A stretch of DNA of 6,013 bases from Actinomycetales bacterium (GCA_016649925.1 JAENWO010000168.1:1-6013), one strand, 5' to 3'. Shown: positions 1 to 5,744, numbered from the stretch's first letter. The notes: generated from the sequence alone by a model not told the origin. Program-made: numbers and translations.

Positions 1-56
1 GCCCACCGTGCCGAAGCAGACTCGCTGTTCTGAGCGGCATGACCGAGTGGTTGATG

Positions 57-74
57 CGACCGGCATGCCGGTCG
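57..74 (-). terminator. Perfect 18-bp palindrome, possible terminator of the DUF255 gene
   Basis: CGACCGGCATGCCGGTCG is a perfect inverted repeat starting 24 bases past the stop codon of the minus-strand DUF255 gene. As RNA it could form a GC-rich stem of 7 to 8 bp with a tiny loop. No T-run follows on the minus strand, so it would be one of the U-less hairpins often seen in high-GC actinomycetes. A dimeric protein-binding site is the alternative. The rest of 1-98 shows no supportable gene. Confidence 0.4.
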
Positions 75-98
75 GGGCAGTGAGGCGCGGATGCTGGG

Positions 99-2195
99 CT
101 ACGCCCGAAGGACTCCATCGAGGGCGAGGGAATCGGTCACTGGAAGGTCGCAGACGAAGCCGCGGCAGACGTAGGCGGCTGACGACTCGTGGATGAGCGG
201 TCGACCTTCGAGGAGGGGCTGACCCTCGGCGTCGGGATCCCCGAAGGCGAGGACGAGCCCGGGGGAGGTGCTCTCGCGGGCGACGCGGACCATCCGGTGC
301 GAGGCGTCGTCGTCACCGACGATCGCCACCTGCAGCGGTCCGGCGAGGGCTGCCTCGGCGACCGCGAGCGCCCAGCCGGCGAACCTGGGGTCGCGCCGGG
401 CGACCTCACCGACGGAGTTGAGGGCGGACTCCGCCTCCACTCGGCGCTCGCCCGAGAGGGCGGAGTAGGTGAGCAGTGCTCCGGCGAGCGCCGTCGTCCC
501 CGAGGGCTCGGCATTCTCACCCTGGCTGTGCGGGCGGGTGAAGAGCAGCTCGGCGTCGTCGGCTGTGTCGAAGAAGCCACCGGAACTGTCGGCGAAATGG
601 GTCAGCGCGGTCTGCAGAAGTTCGCCGGCGATGGCCAACCAGCGCGACTCCCCGGTCGCCTGGTGGAGACTCAACAGGCCATCGGCGAGGTTGCCGTAGT
701 CATCCGCCACGCCGGCGGCACGCCCAGCCACGCCGTCGCGGGAGGAGCGCAGCAGCCTCGGACCCGCGGTGGGTGATTCCGGTGCGGTGGGTGATTCCGG
801 TGCGGTGGGTGACTCCGGTGCGGTGGGTGACTCCGGTGCGGCACCGGGCGAACGGAGGGCGGCCGAGTCAGGCGTGGTGACCGGGGCTGCATGCGAGTCG
901 AGGATGAACGACGCGCATGTGCGGGCTGCGTCGGTCCAGGTCGGTTCGTCGAGCAGCGCACCGGCCTCGGCGAGAGCGGCGATCGCCAGGCCGTTCCAGG
1001 AGGCGATCACCTTGTCGTCCCGGGCAGGTTGGGGCCTGGCCGAGCGCGCAGCGAAGAGTCGGGCGCGGAGATCGGCTCGGTCGGACTCGACCTGCGGGGC
1101 GGATGCGTCGTCCAACAGTTGCAGGGTGGACGATCCGTGCTCGAAGGTGCCGACGTCGGTGACCGTGAACATCGCGGCGGCGCGGCGGCCGTCCTCCTCG
1201 CCGAGGACGTCGACGAGTTGTCCGGGTGTCCAGACGTAGGTCAGCCCCTCGACGCCGGCGGTGTCCGCGTCCAACGACGACGCGAAACCGCCCTCGGAGG
1301 TGCGCAGGTCCCGCAGCAGGAACTCCGCCGTCTCGCGCACCACGCGCTCGGCCGGCGAGGAGCCGGTGGCCCGGAACCAGTGCAGGTACACCCGCAGGAG
1401 TTGCGCGTTGTCGTAAAGCATCTTCTCGAAGTGGGGGACCACCCAAGCCGCGTCCACGGAGTAGCGGGAGAACCCACCGCCGAGCTGGTCGTACAGGCCG
1501 CCCCGAGCCATCGCCGAACATGTGGCGTCCACCATCGCGAGCGCACGGGTCGAGCCGGTGCGGGCGTGGTGACGGAGCAGGAACTCCAGCACCATCGACG
1601 GCGGGAACTTGGGCGCCGAACCGAAGCCACCGTTGCGGGCGTCGAACGTCTGCGCCAGCCGAGCCTCGGCCCCGTCGAGCAGCTGCTCGCCGATCGTCAT
1701 CGGTGCGGTCCGACCCGGGGAGCGGAGAGCCTGTGCGATCTCGGCTCCGCCGCCGAGCACCTCCTGACGCCGTGTGGTCCACGCGTCCTGGATCCCCGCG
1801 AGCAGCCGCAGGAACTGCGGACGCGGATAGTAGGTGCCGCAGTGGAAGGGGTCGCCCGACGGTGTGAGGAAGCAGGTCATGGGCCAACCGCCCTGGCCCG
1901 TCATCGCTGTCGTCGCGCTCATGTAGATGGCGTCGATGTCGGGGCGCTCCTCGCGGTCCACCTTGATCGCGACGAACCCGGCGTTGACGGCGTCCGCAAC
2001 CGCCTCGTTCTCGAACGACTCGTGCGCCATGACGTGGCACCAATGGCACGCGGCATAGCCGACGGAGAGCAGGATCGGCACGTCACGCTCACGCGCCTCG
2101 GACAGAGCCTCCGGCCCCCACTCCCGCCAGTAGACCGGGTTATCGGCGTGCTGAAGCAGGTACGGGCTGGTGGAGTGCGCGAGCGCGTTGGCCAT
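99..2195 (-). CDS. DUF255 / YyaL-type thioredoxin domain-containing protein (SPATA20 family)
   Basis: This is a complete 698-residue member of the DUF255 family (B. subtilis YyaL, human SPATA20): an N-terminal thioredoxin-like domain followed by a helical barrel resembling six-hairpin glycosidases. Its biochemical role is not established; it is probably cytosolic, since no signal peptide or membrane segment is visible. Visible motifs are HSTSPYLLQHADNPVYW at 7-23, the redox-type CHWC (Cys50, Cys53), QGGWPMTCFLTP at 101-112 with the Pro after Trp, GTYYP at 120-124, GGFGSAPKFP at 189-198, GGLYDQLGGGFSRYSVD at 232-248 followed by HFEKMLYDNAQL at 255-266, and DDKVIASWNGL at 393-403. The C-terminal CRGFVCDLP (677-685) keeps a Cys pair. 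Length is normal or slightly long for the family because of a low-complexity insert at about 436-478. The ATG at 2195 lacks a clear Shine-Dalgarno sequence, but TAGGTT sits where a -10 box for a leaderless mRNA would be. Identification is sure; function is not. Confidence 0.95.
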   Translation of the reverse strand: MANALAHSTSPYLLQHADNPVYWREWGPEALSEARERDVPILLSVGYAACHWCHVMAHESFENEAVADAVNAGFVAIKVDREERPDIDAIYMSATTAMTGQGGWPMTCFLTPSGDPFHCGTYYPRPQFLRLLAGIQDAWTTRRQEVLGGGAEIAQALRSPGRTAPMTIGEQLLDGAEARLAQTFDARNGGFGSAPKFPPSMVLEFLLRHHARTGSTRALAMVDATCSAMARGGLYDQLGGGFSRYSVDAAWVVPHFEKMLYDNAQLLRVYLHWFRATGSSPAERVVRETAEFLLRDLRTSEGGFASSLDADTAGVEGLTYVWTPGQLVDVLGEEDGRRAAAMFTVTDVGTFEHGSSTLQLLDDASAPQVESDRADLRARLFAARSARPQPARDDKVIASWNGLAIAALAEAGALLDEPTWTDAARTCASFILDSHAAPVTTPDSAALRSPGAAPESPTAPESPTAPESPTAPESPTAGPRLLRSSRDGVAGRAAGVADDYGNLADGLLSLHQATGESRWLAIAGELLQTALTHFADSSGGFFDTADDAELLFTRPHSQGENAEPSGTTALAGALLTYSALSGERRVEAESALNSVGEVARRDPRFAGWALAVAEAALAGPLQVAIVGDDDASHRMVRVARESTSPGLVLAFGDPDAEGQPLLEGRPLIHESSAAYVCRGFVCDLPVTDSLALDGVLRA
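766..837. repeat. 18-bp minisatellite, four tandem units, in frame inside the DUF255 gene
   Basis: There are four uninterrupted 18-bp units. Units 1 and 2 (766-783, 784-801) read GCGGTGGGTGATTCCGGT; units 3 and 4 (802-819, 820-837) differ by a single T-to-C change. On the coding (minus) strand each unit encodes a hexapeptide of the type TAPESP, giving a Pro/Glu/Ser/Thr-rich stretch at about residues 452-477. The unit length is a multiple of three, so gain or loss of copies keeps the frame. The 2+2 pattern suggests duplication of single units rather than ancient divergence. Confidence 0.95.
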
Positions 2196-2201
2196 CGAAC
2201 C

Positions 2202-2207
2202 AACCTA
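2202..2207 (-). promoter_or_regulatory. Candidate -10 box (TAGGTT) for leaderless transcription of the DUF255 gene
   Basis: On the minus strand TAGGTT matches the actinobacterial TANNNT -10 consensus. It lies at -12 to -7 if the transcript begins at the A of the ATG at 2195. No Shine-Dalgarno sequence lies before that ATG, which agrees with a leaderless mRNA. No good -35 hexamer is visible, as is common in these genomes. Confidence 0.45.
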
Positions 2208-2231
2208 AGCCACCCCATCCTGACCCGCTCG

Positions 2232-2237
2232 TAGGGT
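2232..2237 (+). promoter_or_regulatory. Candidate -10 box (TAGGGT) for leaderless transcription of the kinase gene
   Basis: TAGGGT matches TANNNT and lies at -12 to -7 if transcription begins at the GTG at 2244. This argues against the GTG at 2238, which directly abuts the box, and for a start at 2244 (or the ATG at 2247, which gives the usual MVWING beginning of the family). No ribosome binding site precedes any of these starts. The -35 area would overlap that of the divergent DUF255 promoter. Confidence 0.45.
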
Positions 2238-2243
2238 GTGCCC

Positions 2244-2981
2244 GTGATGGTGTGGATCAACGGATCGGGCAAGACGACGACGGCGCAGCGGATCGTCGAG
2301 ACCTCCGATCTCCGCCTCTTCGACCCCGAGAGCGTCGGGTTCCTCCTGCGTGACCATCTGCGCGACGTCGAGATGAGCGACTTCGGGGACCTGGCACCCT
2401 GGCGTGCCCTCGTCCCGGCCGTGGCGGACGAGCTCGCCCGCTTCACCGGGGACAACCTGATGATCGTCCAGACCGTGCTCGACCAGGGCTGCTGGCAGGC
2501 GCTCGCCTCGGGACTGGCCACGCGCGGCCACGAGCTCGTCCACGTGGTCCTCGACGCCGACCCGGCCACGTTGCGCCGGCGGATCGAGGCCGACGCCGAG
2601 GCCCGGGACTGGCGGTTGCGACACCTCGTGACGTACGTCGAGTCGCGGGCATGGATGCTCGTATCCGCTGATCTGGTGCTCGACACCTCGACCCTGACAG
2701 CCGACGACGTCGCGGACGCCATCCTGGAACTGGTCGTCCGCGAGCTCGGGACGGTTCGGGATGCGTCACCGCCCCGTCGGTGGGAATGTCTGATAGATGG
2801 GCCGCCAGGCCTACCCAAACAGGAGGTCAGTATGTCTTTGTGGTTGATCCTCATCATCGTCGGCGTGATCCTCGCAATCATCGGCTTCGCCGGTGTCGGC
2901 CAGATCCTCATCTGGATCGGTGTCGCCGTGCTAGTCATCGGCCTCATCCTGTCCTTCACCGGCAGGCGCGGACGCGTCTAG
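2244..2981 (+). CDS. TmrB-like P-loop kinase/ATPase with shortened Walker A, read through into a small membrane protein
   Basis: The frame runs 245 codons. Residues 1 to about 170 match the actinobacterial AAA/TmrB-like nucleoside-kinase-type P-loop family: MVWING at 2-7, FDPESVGF at 26-33, DFGDLAPWR at 46-54, the hydrophobic strand NLMIVQTVLD at about 71-80, RGHELVHVVLDADPATLRRRI at 94-114, and a closing DVADAILELV helix. Members usually begin like MVWINGxFGSGKT; here NG is followed directly by SGKT, so about three residues and the first glycine of GxxxxGK[ST] are absent. ATP binding is therefore doubtful, although the rest of the domain reads well. The frame has no stop at the domain end; a linker of about 25 residues leads into a hydrophobic two-helix protein starting at internal Met197, which has its own ribosome binding site. 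The tail is more likely a separate gene than a true fusion. The start at 2244 is chosen from the -10 box; 2238 and 2247 remain possible. The in vivo substrate is unknown. Confidence 0.7.
   Translation: MMVWINGSGKTTTAQRIVETSDLRLFDPESVGFLLRDHLRDVEMSDFGDLAPWRALVPAVADELARFTGDNLMIVQTVLDQGCWQALASGLATRGHELVHVVLDADPATLRRRIEADAEARDWRLRHLVTYVESRAWMLVSADLVLDTSTLTADDVADAILELVVRELGTVRDASPPRRWECLIDGPPGLPKQEVSMSLWLILIIVGVILAIIGFAGVGQILIWIGVAVLVIGLILSFTGRRGRV
2821..2826 (+). promoter_or_regulatory. Strong Shine-Dalgarno sequence (AGGAGG) for the 49-residue membrane protein
   Basis: A perfect AGGAGG lies five bases before the ATG at 2832. It is the best ribosome binding site in the window and sits inside the open frame of the upstream kinase. 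It shows that translation very likely starts independently at 2832. Confidence 0.8.
2832..2981 (+). CDS. Small two-helix membrane protein, 49 residues
   Basis: The product is almost wholly two hydrophobic helices, at about 3-19 and 24-42, joined by a short Gly-rich turn (AGVGQ), with a basic tail (GRRGRV) that would stay in the cytoplasm by the positive-inside rule. This layout resembles the tiny actinobacterial membrane proteins of the DUF6131 type; that assignment is from memory and is not secure. Such proteins have no defined function. The start is set by the AGGAGG at 2821-2826. The gene lies in the same frame as the kinase before it, with no stop between, so ribosomes finishing the kinase would also make a fused form. 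A GC-rich hairpin 14 bases past the stop ends the unit. No clear promoter of its own is visible. Confidence 0.75.
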   Translation: MSLWLILIIVGVILAIIGFAGVGQILIWIGVAVLVIGLILSFTGRRGRV

Positions 2982-2995
2982 TCCTTCTGATGGTC

Positions 2996-3026
2996 AACCG
3001 CGCCCGGCCACCGGTCGGGCGCGGTT
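2996..3026 (+). terminator. GC-rich hairpin, probable terminator after the membrane protein gene
   Basis: AACCGCGCCCG (2996-3006) is perfectly complementary to CGGGCGCGGTT (3016-3026). The inner bases GCC/GGT can add three more pairs, counting one G-U, giving up to 14 pairs around a 3-base loop. The stem begins 14 bases past the stop at 2979-2981. A continuous T-run is missing, as usual for such terminators in high-GC actinomycetes. Confidence 0.75.
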
Positions 3027-3081
3027 CTCCTGTCGGTGGCCTGAAAGGGCCCTGACAGGCGGCCCCTCCAACCTCGCCGCC

Positions 3082-3803
3082 ATGGGTACCGAGACCACAC
3101 CACTGACGCATTCGCCCGGCGTCGAGAGGCCCACCTCGGTGGATGGGTGTCCGACGTCGACGCGGCCCTGGTTCGAACACCGACTCGGAGCCGCCCTGAG
3201 CGGCGTCCCGCAGGTCCACGACCTGCTCGACCGACCGGGCGCCCGGATCCTCGACGTCAGCTGCGGAGCCGGCTGGTCGACGATCGCACTCGCTCGGGCG
3301 TATCCCGGCGCCCGGATCGTCGCCCTCGACATCGACGAACCCTCGATCGACACGGCACGGCGGCGCGCGCGGCAGGCTGGCGTCGACGGACGGGTGGAGC
3401 TCCGTGTCGCCGACGTCGCAGGTCTGAGCGCGGACGGGTTCGACGGCACGTTCGCGTTCGAGTGCCTCCACGACATGTCGTGACCGGTGGACGTCCTGAC
3501 GGCGGTCCGTCGAGCAGTCCGGTCCGTCGAGCAGTCCGGCCCGTCGGCGTAGTGGTCGTCATGGACTAGGCCGTCGGGGACCGGTTCGCCGCGCCGGGCG
3601 ACGACGTCGAGCGCCTGAGGTACGGCTACAGCCTGTTCATCTGCTTGCCGGACGGGCTCTCCTCGCGCCCGTCCTTCGGGACCGCGACGGTCATCCGCCC
3701 GCAGACGCTCGAGGGCTACGCCGTCCGCGCCGGCTTCGAGCGGTTCGAGGTCCTGCCGATCGAGGACTTCAGCCTGTTCCGGTTCTACCGTCTGGTCGCG
3801 TGA
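3082..3803 (+). pseudogene. Decayed class I SAM-dependent methyltransferase (Rv2258c-like)
   Basis: The first open part (133 codons) holds a Rossmann methyltransferase core: RPWFEHRLG at 28-36, motif I ILDVSCGAGW at 56-65 (the first Gly of the usual DxGxGxG is Ser60), the acidic strand end ALDID at 81-85, VADVAG at 109-114 and ECLHDMS at 127-133. TGA at 3481-3483 then stops it where relatives have Arg (CGA). Translation past it gives PVDVLTAVRRAVR, followed by a 17-bp tandem duplication (3504-3520 / 3521-3537) that shifts the frame. Removing one copy restores PVGVVVVMD, a second stop TAG at 3567-3569 where relatives have Glu, then AVGDRFAAPGDDVERLRYGY, a CLPDGLSSRPSFGT segment and the C-terminal FSLFRFYRLVA ending at TGA 3801-3803. 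The repaired total is 234 codons. Family members are about 350 residues with an N-terminal winged-helix/dimerisation domain, which is absent here; residues 1 to about 26 look unrelated. No ribosome binding site precedes 3082. The natural substrate is unknown. A functional protein is very unlikely. Confidence 0.9.
3504..3537. repeat. 17-bp tandem duplication inside the methyltransferase pseudogene
   Basis: GGTCCGTCGAGCAGTCC occurs twice head to tail with no mismatch. Identity at offset 17 extends over about 20 bases (3503-3522 against 3520-3539), so the exact borders are ambiguous by a few bases. Because 17 is not a multiple of three, the duplication breaks the frame; deleting either copy joins the upstream methyltransferase frame to the downstream one. 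Confidence 0.95.
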
Positions 3804-4053
3804 GAGAAGCGAGGACGAACCTGACGACGTCCTCGTCGCTCACTCATCCGCGAGCCGGCGGAGCGCAGCTCCAGGGTCCGGCCGCGGAGGTGACGGACGA
3901 TCGTCGCCTCGGCGGCCATCATCCGCTCGAGCTCCGCGCCGAACGGGGCCACCGAGCAGAGACAGCTGCGCAGGTCAGGAGCCGTGGGGTTCAACCGCGG
4001 CTGAGATGTGCAGGGCGCTTTTCCGGCGCAGGCGCGGCGCGTCCCCGGCGCAA
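3804..4053. other. Intergenic stretch without a convincing gene
   Basis: About 250 bases separate the pseudogene end from the permease stop. A minus-strand open frame (GTG 3952 to TAG 3785, 55 codons; extendable to TTG 3994) has G/C-ending codons for its first two thirds and reads MAPFGAELERMMAAEATIVR at its start. That bias disappears near 3845, it has no ribosome binding site, and a plus-strand frame over the same bases looks similarly biased, so I do not call a gene. It may be the remnant of a lost one. A hairpin at 3810-3835 is listed separately. Confidence 0.4.
3810..3835 (+). terminator. Possible hairpin terminator after the methyltransferase pseudogene
   Basis: CGAGGACG (3810-3817) pairs perfectly with CGTCCTCG (3828-3835) across a 10-base loop, starting 7 bases after the ancestral stop at 3803. 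There is no T-run. The position fits a terminator of the former gene, but an 8-bp stem in such GC-rich DNA can occur by chance. Confidence 0.35.
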
Positions 4054-5274
4054 TCAGGCCGCAGGAAGAGTCGCGTACACCCGGCTGCGGTACCCCGAGC
4101 GCAGCGTGCCGATCGCGGCAAGGGCGATCAGCGTCGCCAGGACCGCGGCGCCGACGACCACACCGAAGCCGGCGTGCGCGTCGTACCGGTCGATGAACTC
4201 CCCGGCCAACGAGGTGCCGATCGCGAAGCCGACGCCGATCGCGGTGCCCACCCAGGTGAGTCCCTCGGTCAGCCGGTTCTCGGGCACGAGCTCCTGGACG
4301 AGGGCGTTGCCGGAGATGATCGTCGGGGCGATGGCGAACCCGGTGACGAACATGACGAGCATCAGGGCGATCAGCGAGTCCGCCAGGAAGAAGAGGCTCG
4401 CGCCCAGAGCGAGGGCGGCGACCCCGATCGTGAAGCGCTTCCACAGCGGGGTCACCCAGTGCCGGGCGCCGTACAGCAGGCCGGAGATCAGCGAGCCGAG
4501 GGCGAAGACGGCGAGGATGCCGCCGGCCCAGGCCTTCGAGTGCTCCTCCTCCGCGAACGCGACCGTCGAGACATCGGTGGCGCCGAAGATCGTGCCCATC
4601 CCCATGAAGACGAGCGCGATGACGATCATGCCCCCGGAGCGCATCACGGAGCGGCGCTCGCCCTGGGGGAGACGTCCGGAGGAGGCCGGTTCGGTGGCGC
4701 GCTGCGCGAGGAACCAGAACCCGCCGCCGACCGCAGCAGCGATCGCCACGACGATCCCGGCGGTCGGGGAGATCGACGTCGCCAGGAACGTCGCCAGCAC
4801 CGGGCCGACGACGAAGACGAGCTCGTCGAGCGCGGACTCCAGCGAGTAGGCGGTGTGCAGCTCGCGGGGGTTGTCGACCACGCGGTTCCAACGCGCCCGG
4901 ACCATCGCACCCATCGAGCCGACGGTCAGCCCGGTGAGGACGGCGGAGGCGTAGAGCCAGCCCTCGTGCGCTCGGACGGTCGCCGCGATGACGAGGCAGA
5001 TGAGGCCGACCGTCGCGATGGACAGTGACGGACGCATGACCCGGGCCTGCCCGAAGCGGTCGACGAGCTTGGCGATCTGCGGAGCGCCGATGGCCTGTGC
5101 GATGACGTAGGCGGCAGCCACCCGGCCCGCGAGTCCGTAGGCGTCGTAGATGCTGGAGAGCATGAGGACGATGGAGATGGTGACCATCGACATCGGGAGT
5201 CGGGCGAGGACGCCGGCAGAGGAGAAGTGGAGGGCGCCTGGCTTCGACAGGACGCGTCGGTAGGGCGCGAACAC
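4054..5274 (-). CDS. MFS permease, 12 predicted membrane helices
   Basis: This is a 406-residue inner-membrane transporter of the major facilitator superfamily, a normal length for the family. Twelve hydrophobic segments can be read at about 19-41, 48-68, 82-101, 105-125, 150-170, 171-190, 213-232, 248-269, 279-297, 300-322, 338-358 and 367-390, with a long charged central loop at about 191-212. The loop between helices 2 and 3 carries the motif-A-like VDRFGQARVM (71-80), and YSLESALDELVFVVGP (143-158) leads into helix 5, as is typical of a common actinobacterial subgroup of putative exporters. Substrate cannot be told from sequence; drug or metabolite export by proton antiport is the family expectation. 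The GTG at 5274 is supported by GAGAGG nine bases upstream on the minus strand. The gene is divergent from the SnoaL-like gene with 62 bases between, so shared regulation is possible. No regulator gene is in the window. Confidence 0.9.
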   Translation of the reverse strand: MFAPYRRVLSKPGALHFSSAGVLARLPMSMVTISIVLMLSSIYDAYGLAGRVAAAYVIAQAIGAPQIAKLVDRFGQARVMRPSLSIATVGLICLVIAATVRAHEGWLYASAVLTGLTVGSMGAMVRARWNRVVDNPRELHTAYSLESALDELVFVVGPVLATFLATSISPTAGIVVAIAAAVGGGFWFLAQRATEPASSGRLPQGERRSVMRSGGMIVIALVFMGMGTIFGATDVSTVAFAEEEHSKAWAGGILAVFALGSLISGLLYGARHWVTPLWKRFTIGVAALALGASLFFLADSLIALMLVMFVTGFAIAPTIISGNALVQELVPENRLTEGLTWVGTAIGVGFAIGTSLAGEFIDRYDAHAGFGVVVGAAVLATLIALAAIGTLRSGYRSRVYATLPAA

Positions 5275-5297
5275 GTGGTTGATCCTCTCACCCTTCG

Positions 5298-5308
5298 AAC
5301 GAATCGTT
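5298..5308. promoter_or_regulatory. Short inverted repeat, possible operator between the permease and SnoaL-like genes
   Basis: AACGA-A-TCGTT is a perfect 5-bp inverted repeat with one central base. It sits in the AT-richest part of the 62-base divergent region and overlaps a second small palindrome, TTCGAA (5294-5299). A dimeric repressor acting on both genes would fit the position. TTGACC at 5309-5314 could be a -35 element for the plus-strand gene, but no convincing -10 follows. The site is short enough to be chance. Confidence 0.3.
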
Positions 5309-5336
5309 TTGACCCGCGGACGGCACTGTCGTTCAT

Positions 5337-5744
5337 GTGACCACCAACAAGACCTTGCTGACCGCCGACGACATCGTCGAGATCCACCAGGTGCTCGCCG
5401 AGTACGGGCACGTCGACCACGACCACGACTGGGACCGGGCGGACCGCGTGTTCGCCGAGGACTTCGTGTTCGAGCGGAGCAACCTCGGGCTGGACGACCT
5501 CCACGGCATCGCCGACATCGTGGCGACGTTCAAGGGCCGCAACTTCTTCGCCCACCGCACCACGAACGTCGTCGTCACGCAGGACGGGGACGGCACCGTC
5601 CGCGCCCGCAGCAAGCTGCTGTGCTTCCCCAACGAGGGGCCACCGGCCACCTGCGACTACTACGACGTCATGGTCAGCACCCCAGCCGGGTGGCGCCTCG
5701 GCCGGCGCCGCGCCGAGATAGGTCAGCGCAGGTTTTTCGACTGA
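5337..5744 (+). CDS. SnoaL-like / NTF2-superfamily protein
   Basis: This 135-residue protein has the size and pattern of a SnoaL-like NTF2-fold domain, a cone-shaped alpha+beta barrel used by polyketide cyclases, isomerases, dehydratases and non-catalytic binding proteins. The opening helix reads DDIVEIHQVLAEYGHVDHDH (11-30), then WDRADRVFAEDFVFER (32-47), a helix with HGIADIVATFKG (56-67), the AHRTTNVVV strand (72-80) with a His often seen in the family, and closing strands VRARSKLLCF (88-97), CDYYDVMVSTPAGWRLGRRRAEIG (106-129). It is likely a soluble cytosolic protein; no signal peptide is seen. The specific reaction cannot be inferred. GTG at 5337 is the only start that keeps the full helix, because the ATG at 5335 is followed at once by TGA; no Shine-Dalgarno sequence is visible. 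It is divergent from the permease and convergent with the phosphoglucomutase gene. Confidence 0.85.
   Translation: MTTNKTLLTADDIVEIHQVLAEYGHVDHDHDWDRADRVFAEDFVFERSNLGLDDLHGIADIVATFKGRNFFAHRTTNVVVTQDGDGTVRARSKLLCFPNEGPPATCDYYDVMVSTPAGWRLGRRRAEIGQRRFFD

Noticed and set aside
33..75. tRNA-Ser-like wording (CATGACCGAGTGGTTGATG) followed by a stem
   Set aside because: The D-arm resemblance is not followed by an anticodon arm with a 7-base loop, there is no TTCRA-type T-arm, and no closing acceptor strand can be paired.
766..837. CRISPR-like repeat array
   Set aside because: The units are contiguous 18-mers without spacers and lie in frame in a coding region.
868..2234. Long open frames on both strands over the DUF255 gene (for example 891-2234 plus, 868-2049 minus)
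   Set aside because: Arg/Pro/Gly-rich translations without family motifs; they are frame shadows of the DUF255 gene in GC-rich DNA.
2785..2800. Promoter of the small membrane protein gene (GATAGAT-like -10 near 2793)
   Set aside because: The last position does not fit TANNNT well and no matching -35 or alternative sigma pattern at proper spacing could be found.
3504..3537. Target-site duplication of an insertion sequence, or a programmed frameshift signal
   Set aside because: Nothing lies between the copies, no transposase or inverted ends are near, and two further in-frame stops make programmed recoding implausible.
3785..5028. Long open frames over the permease gene (3800-4849 and 4006-5028 plus, 3785-4891 minus)
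   Set aside because: Low-complexity Arg/Asp/Ala-rich shadows; the minus-strand permease with twelve clear hydrophobic segments is the real gene.
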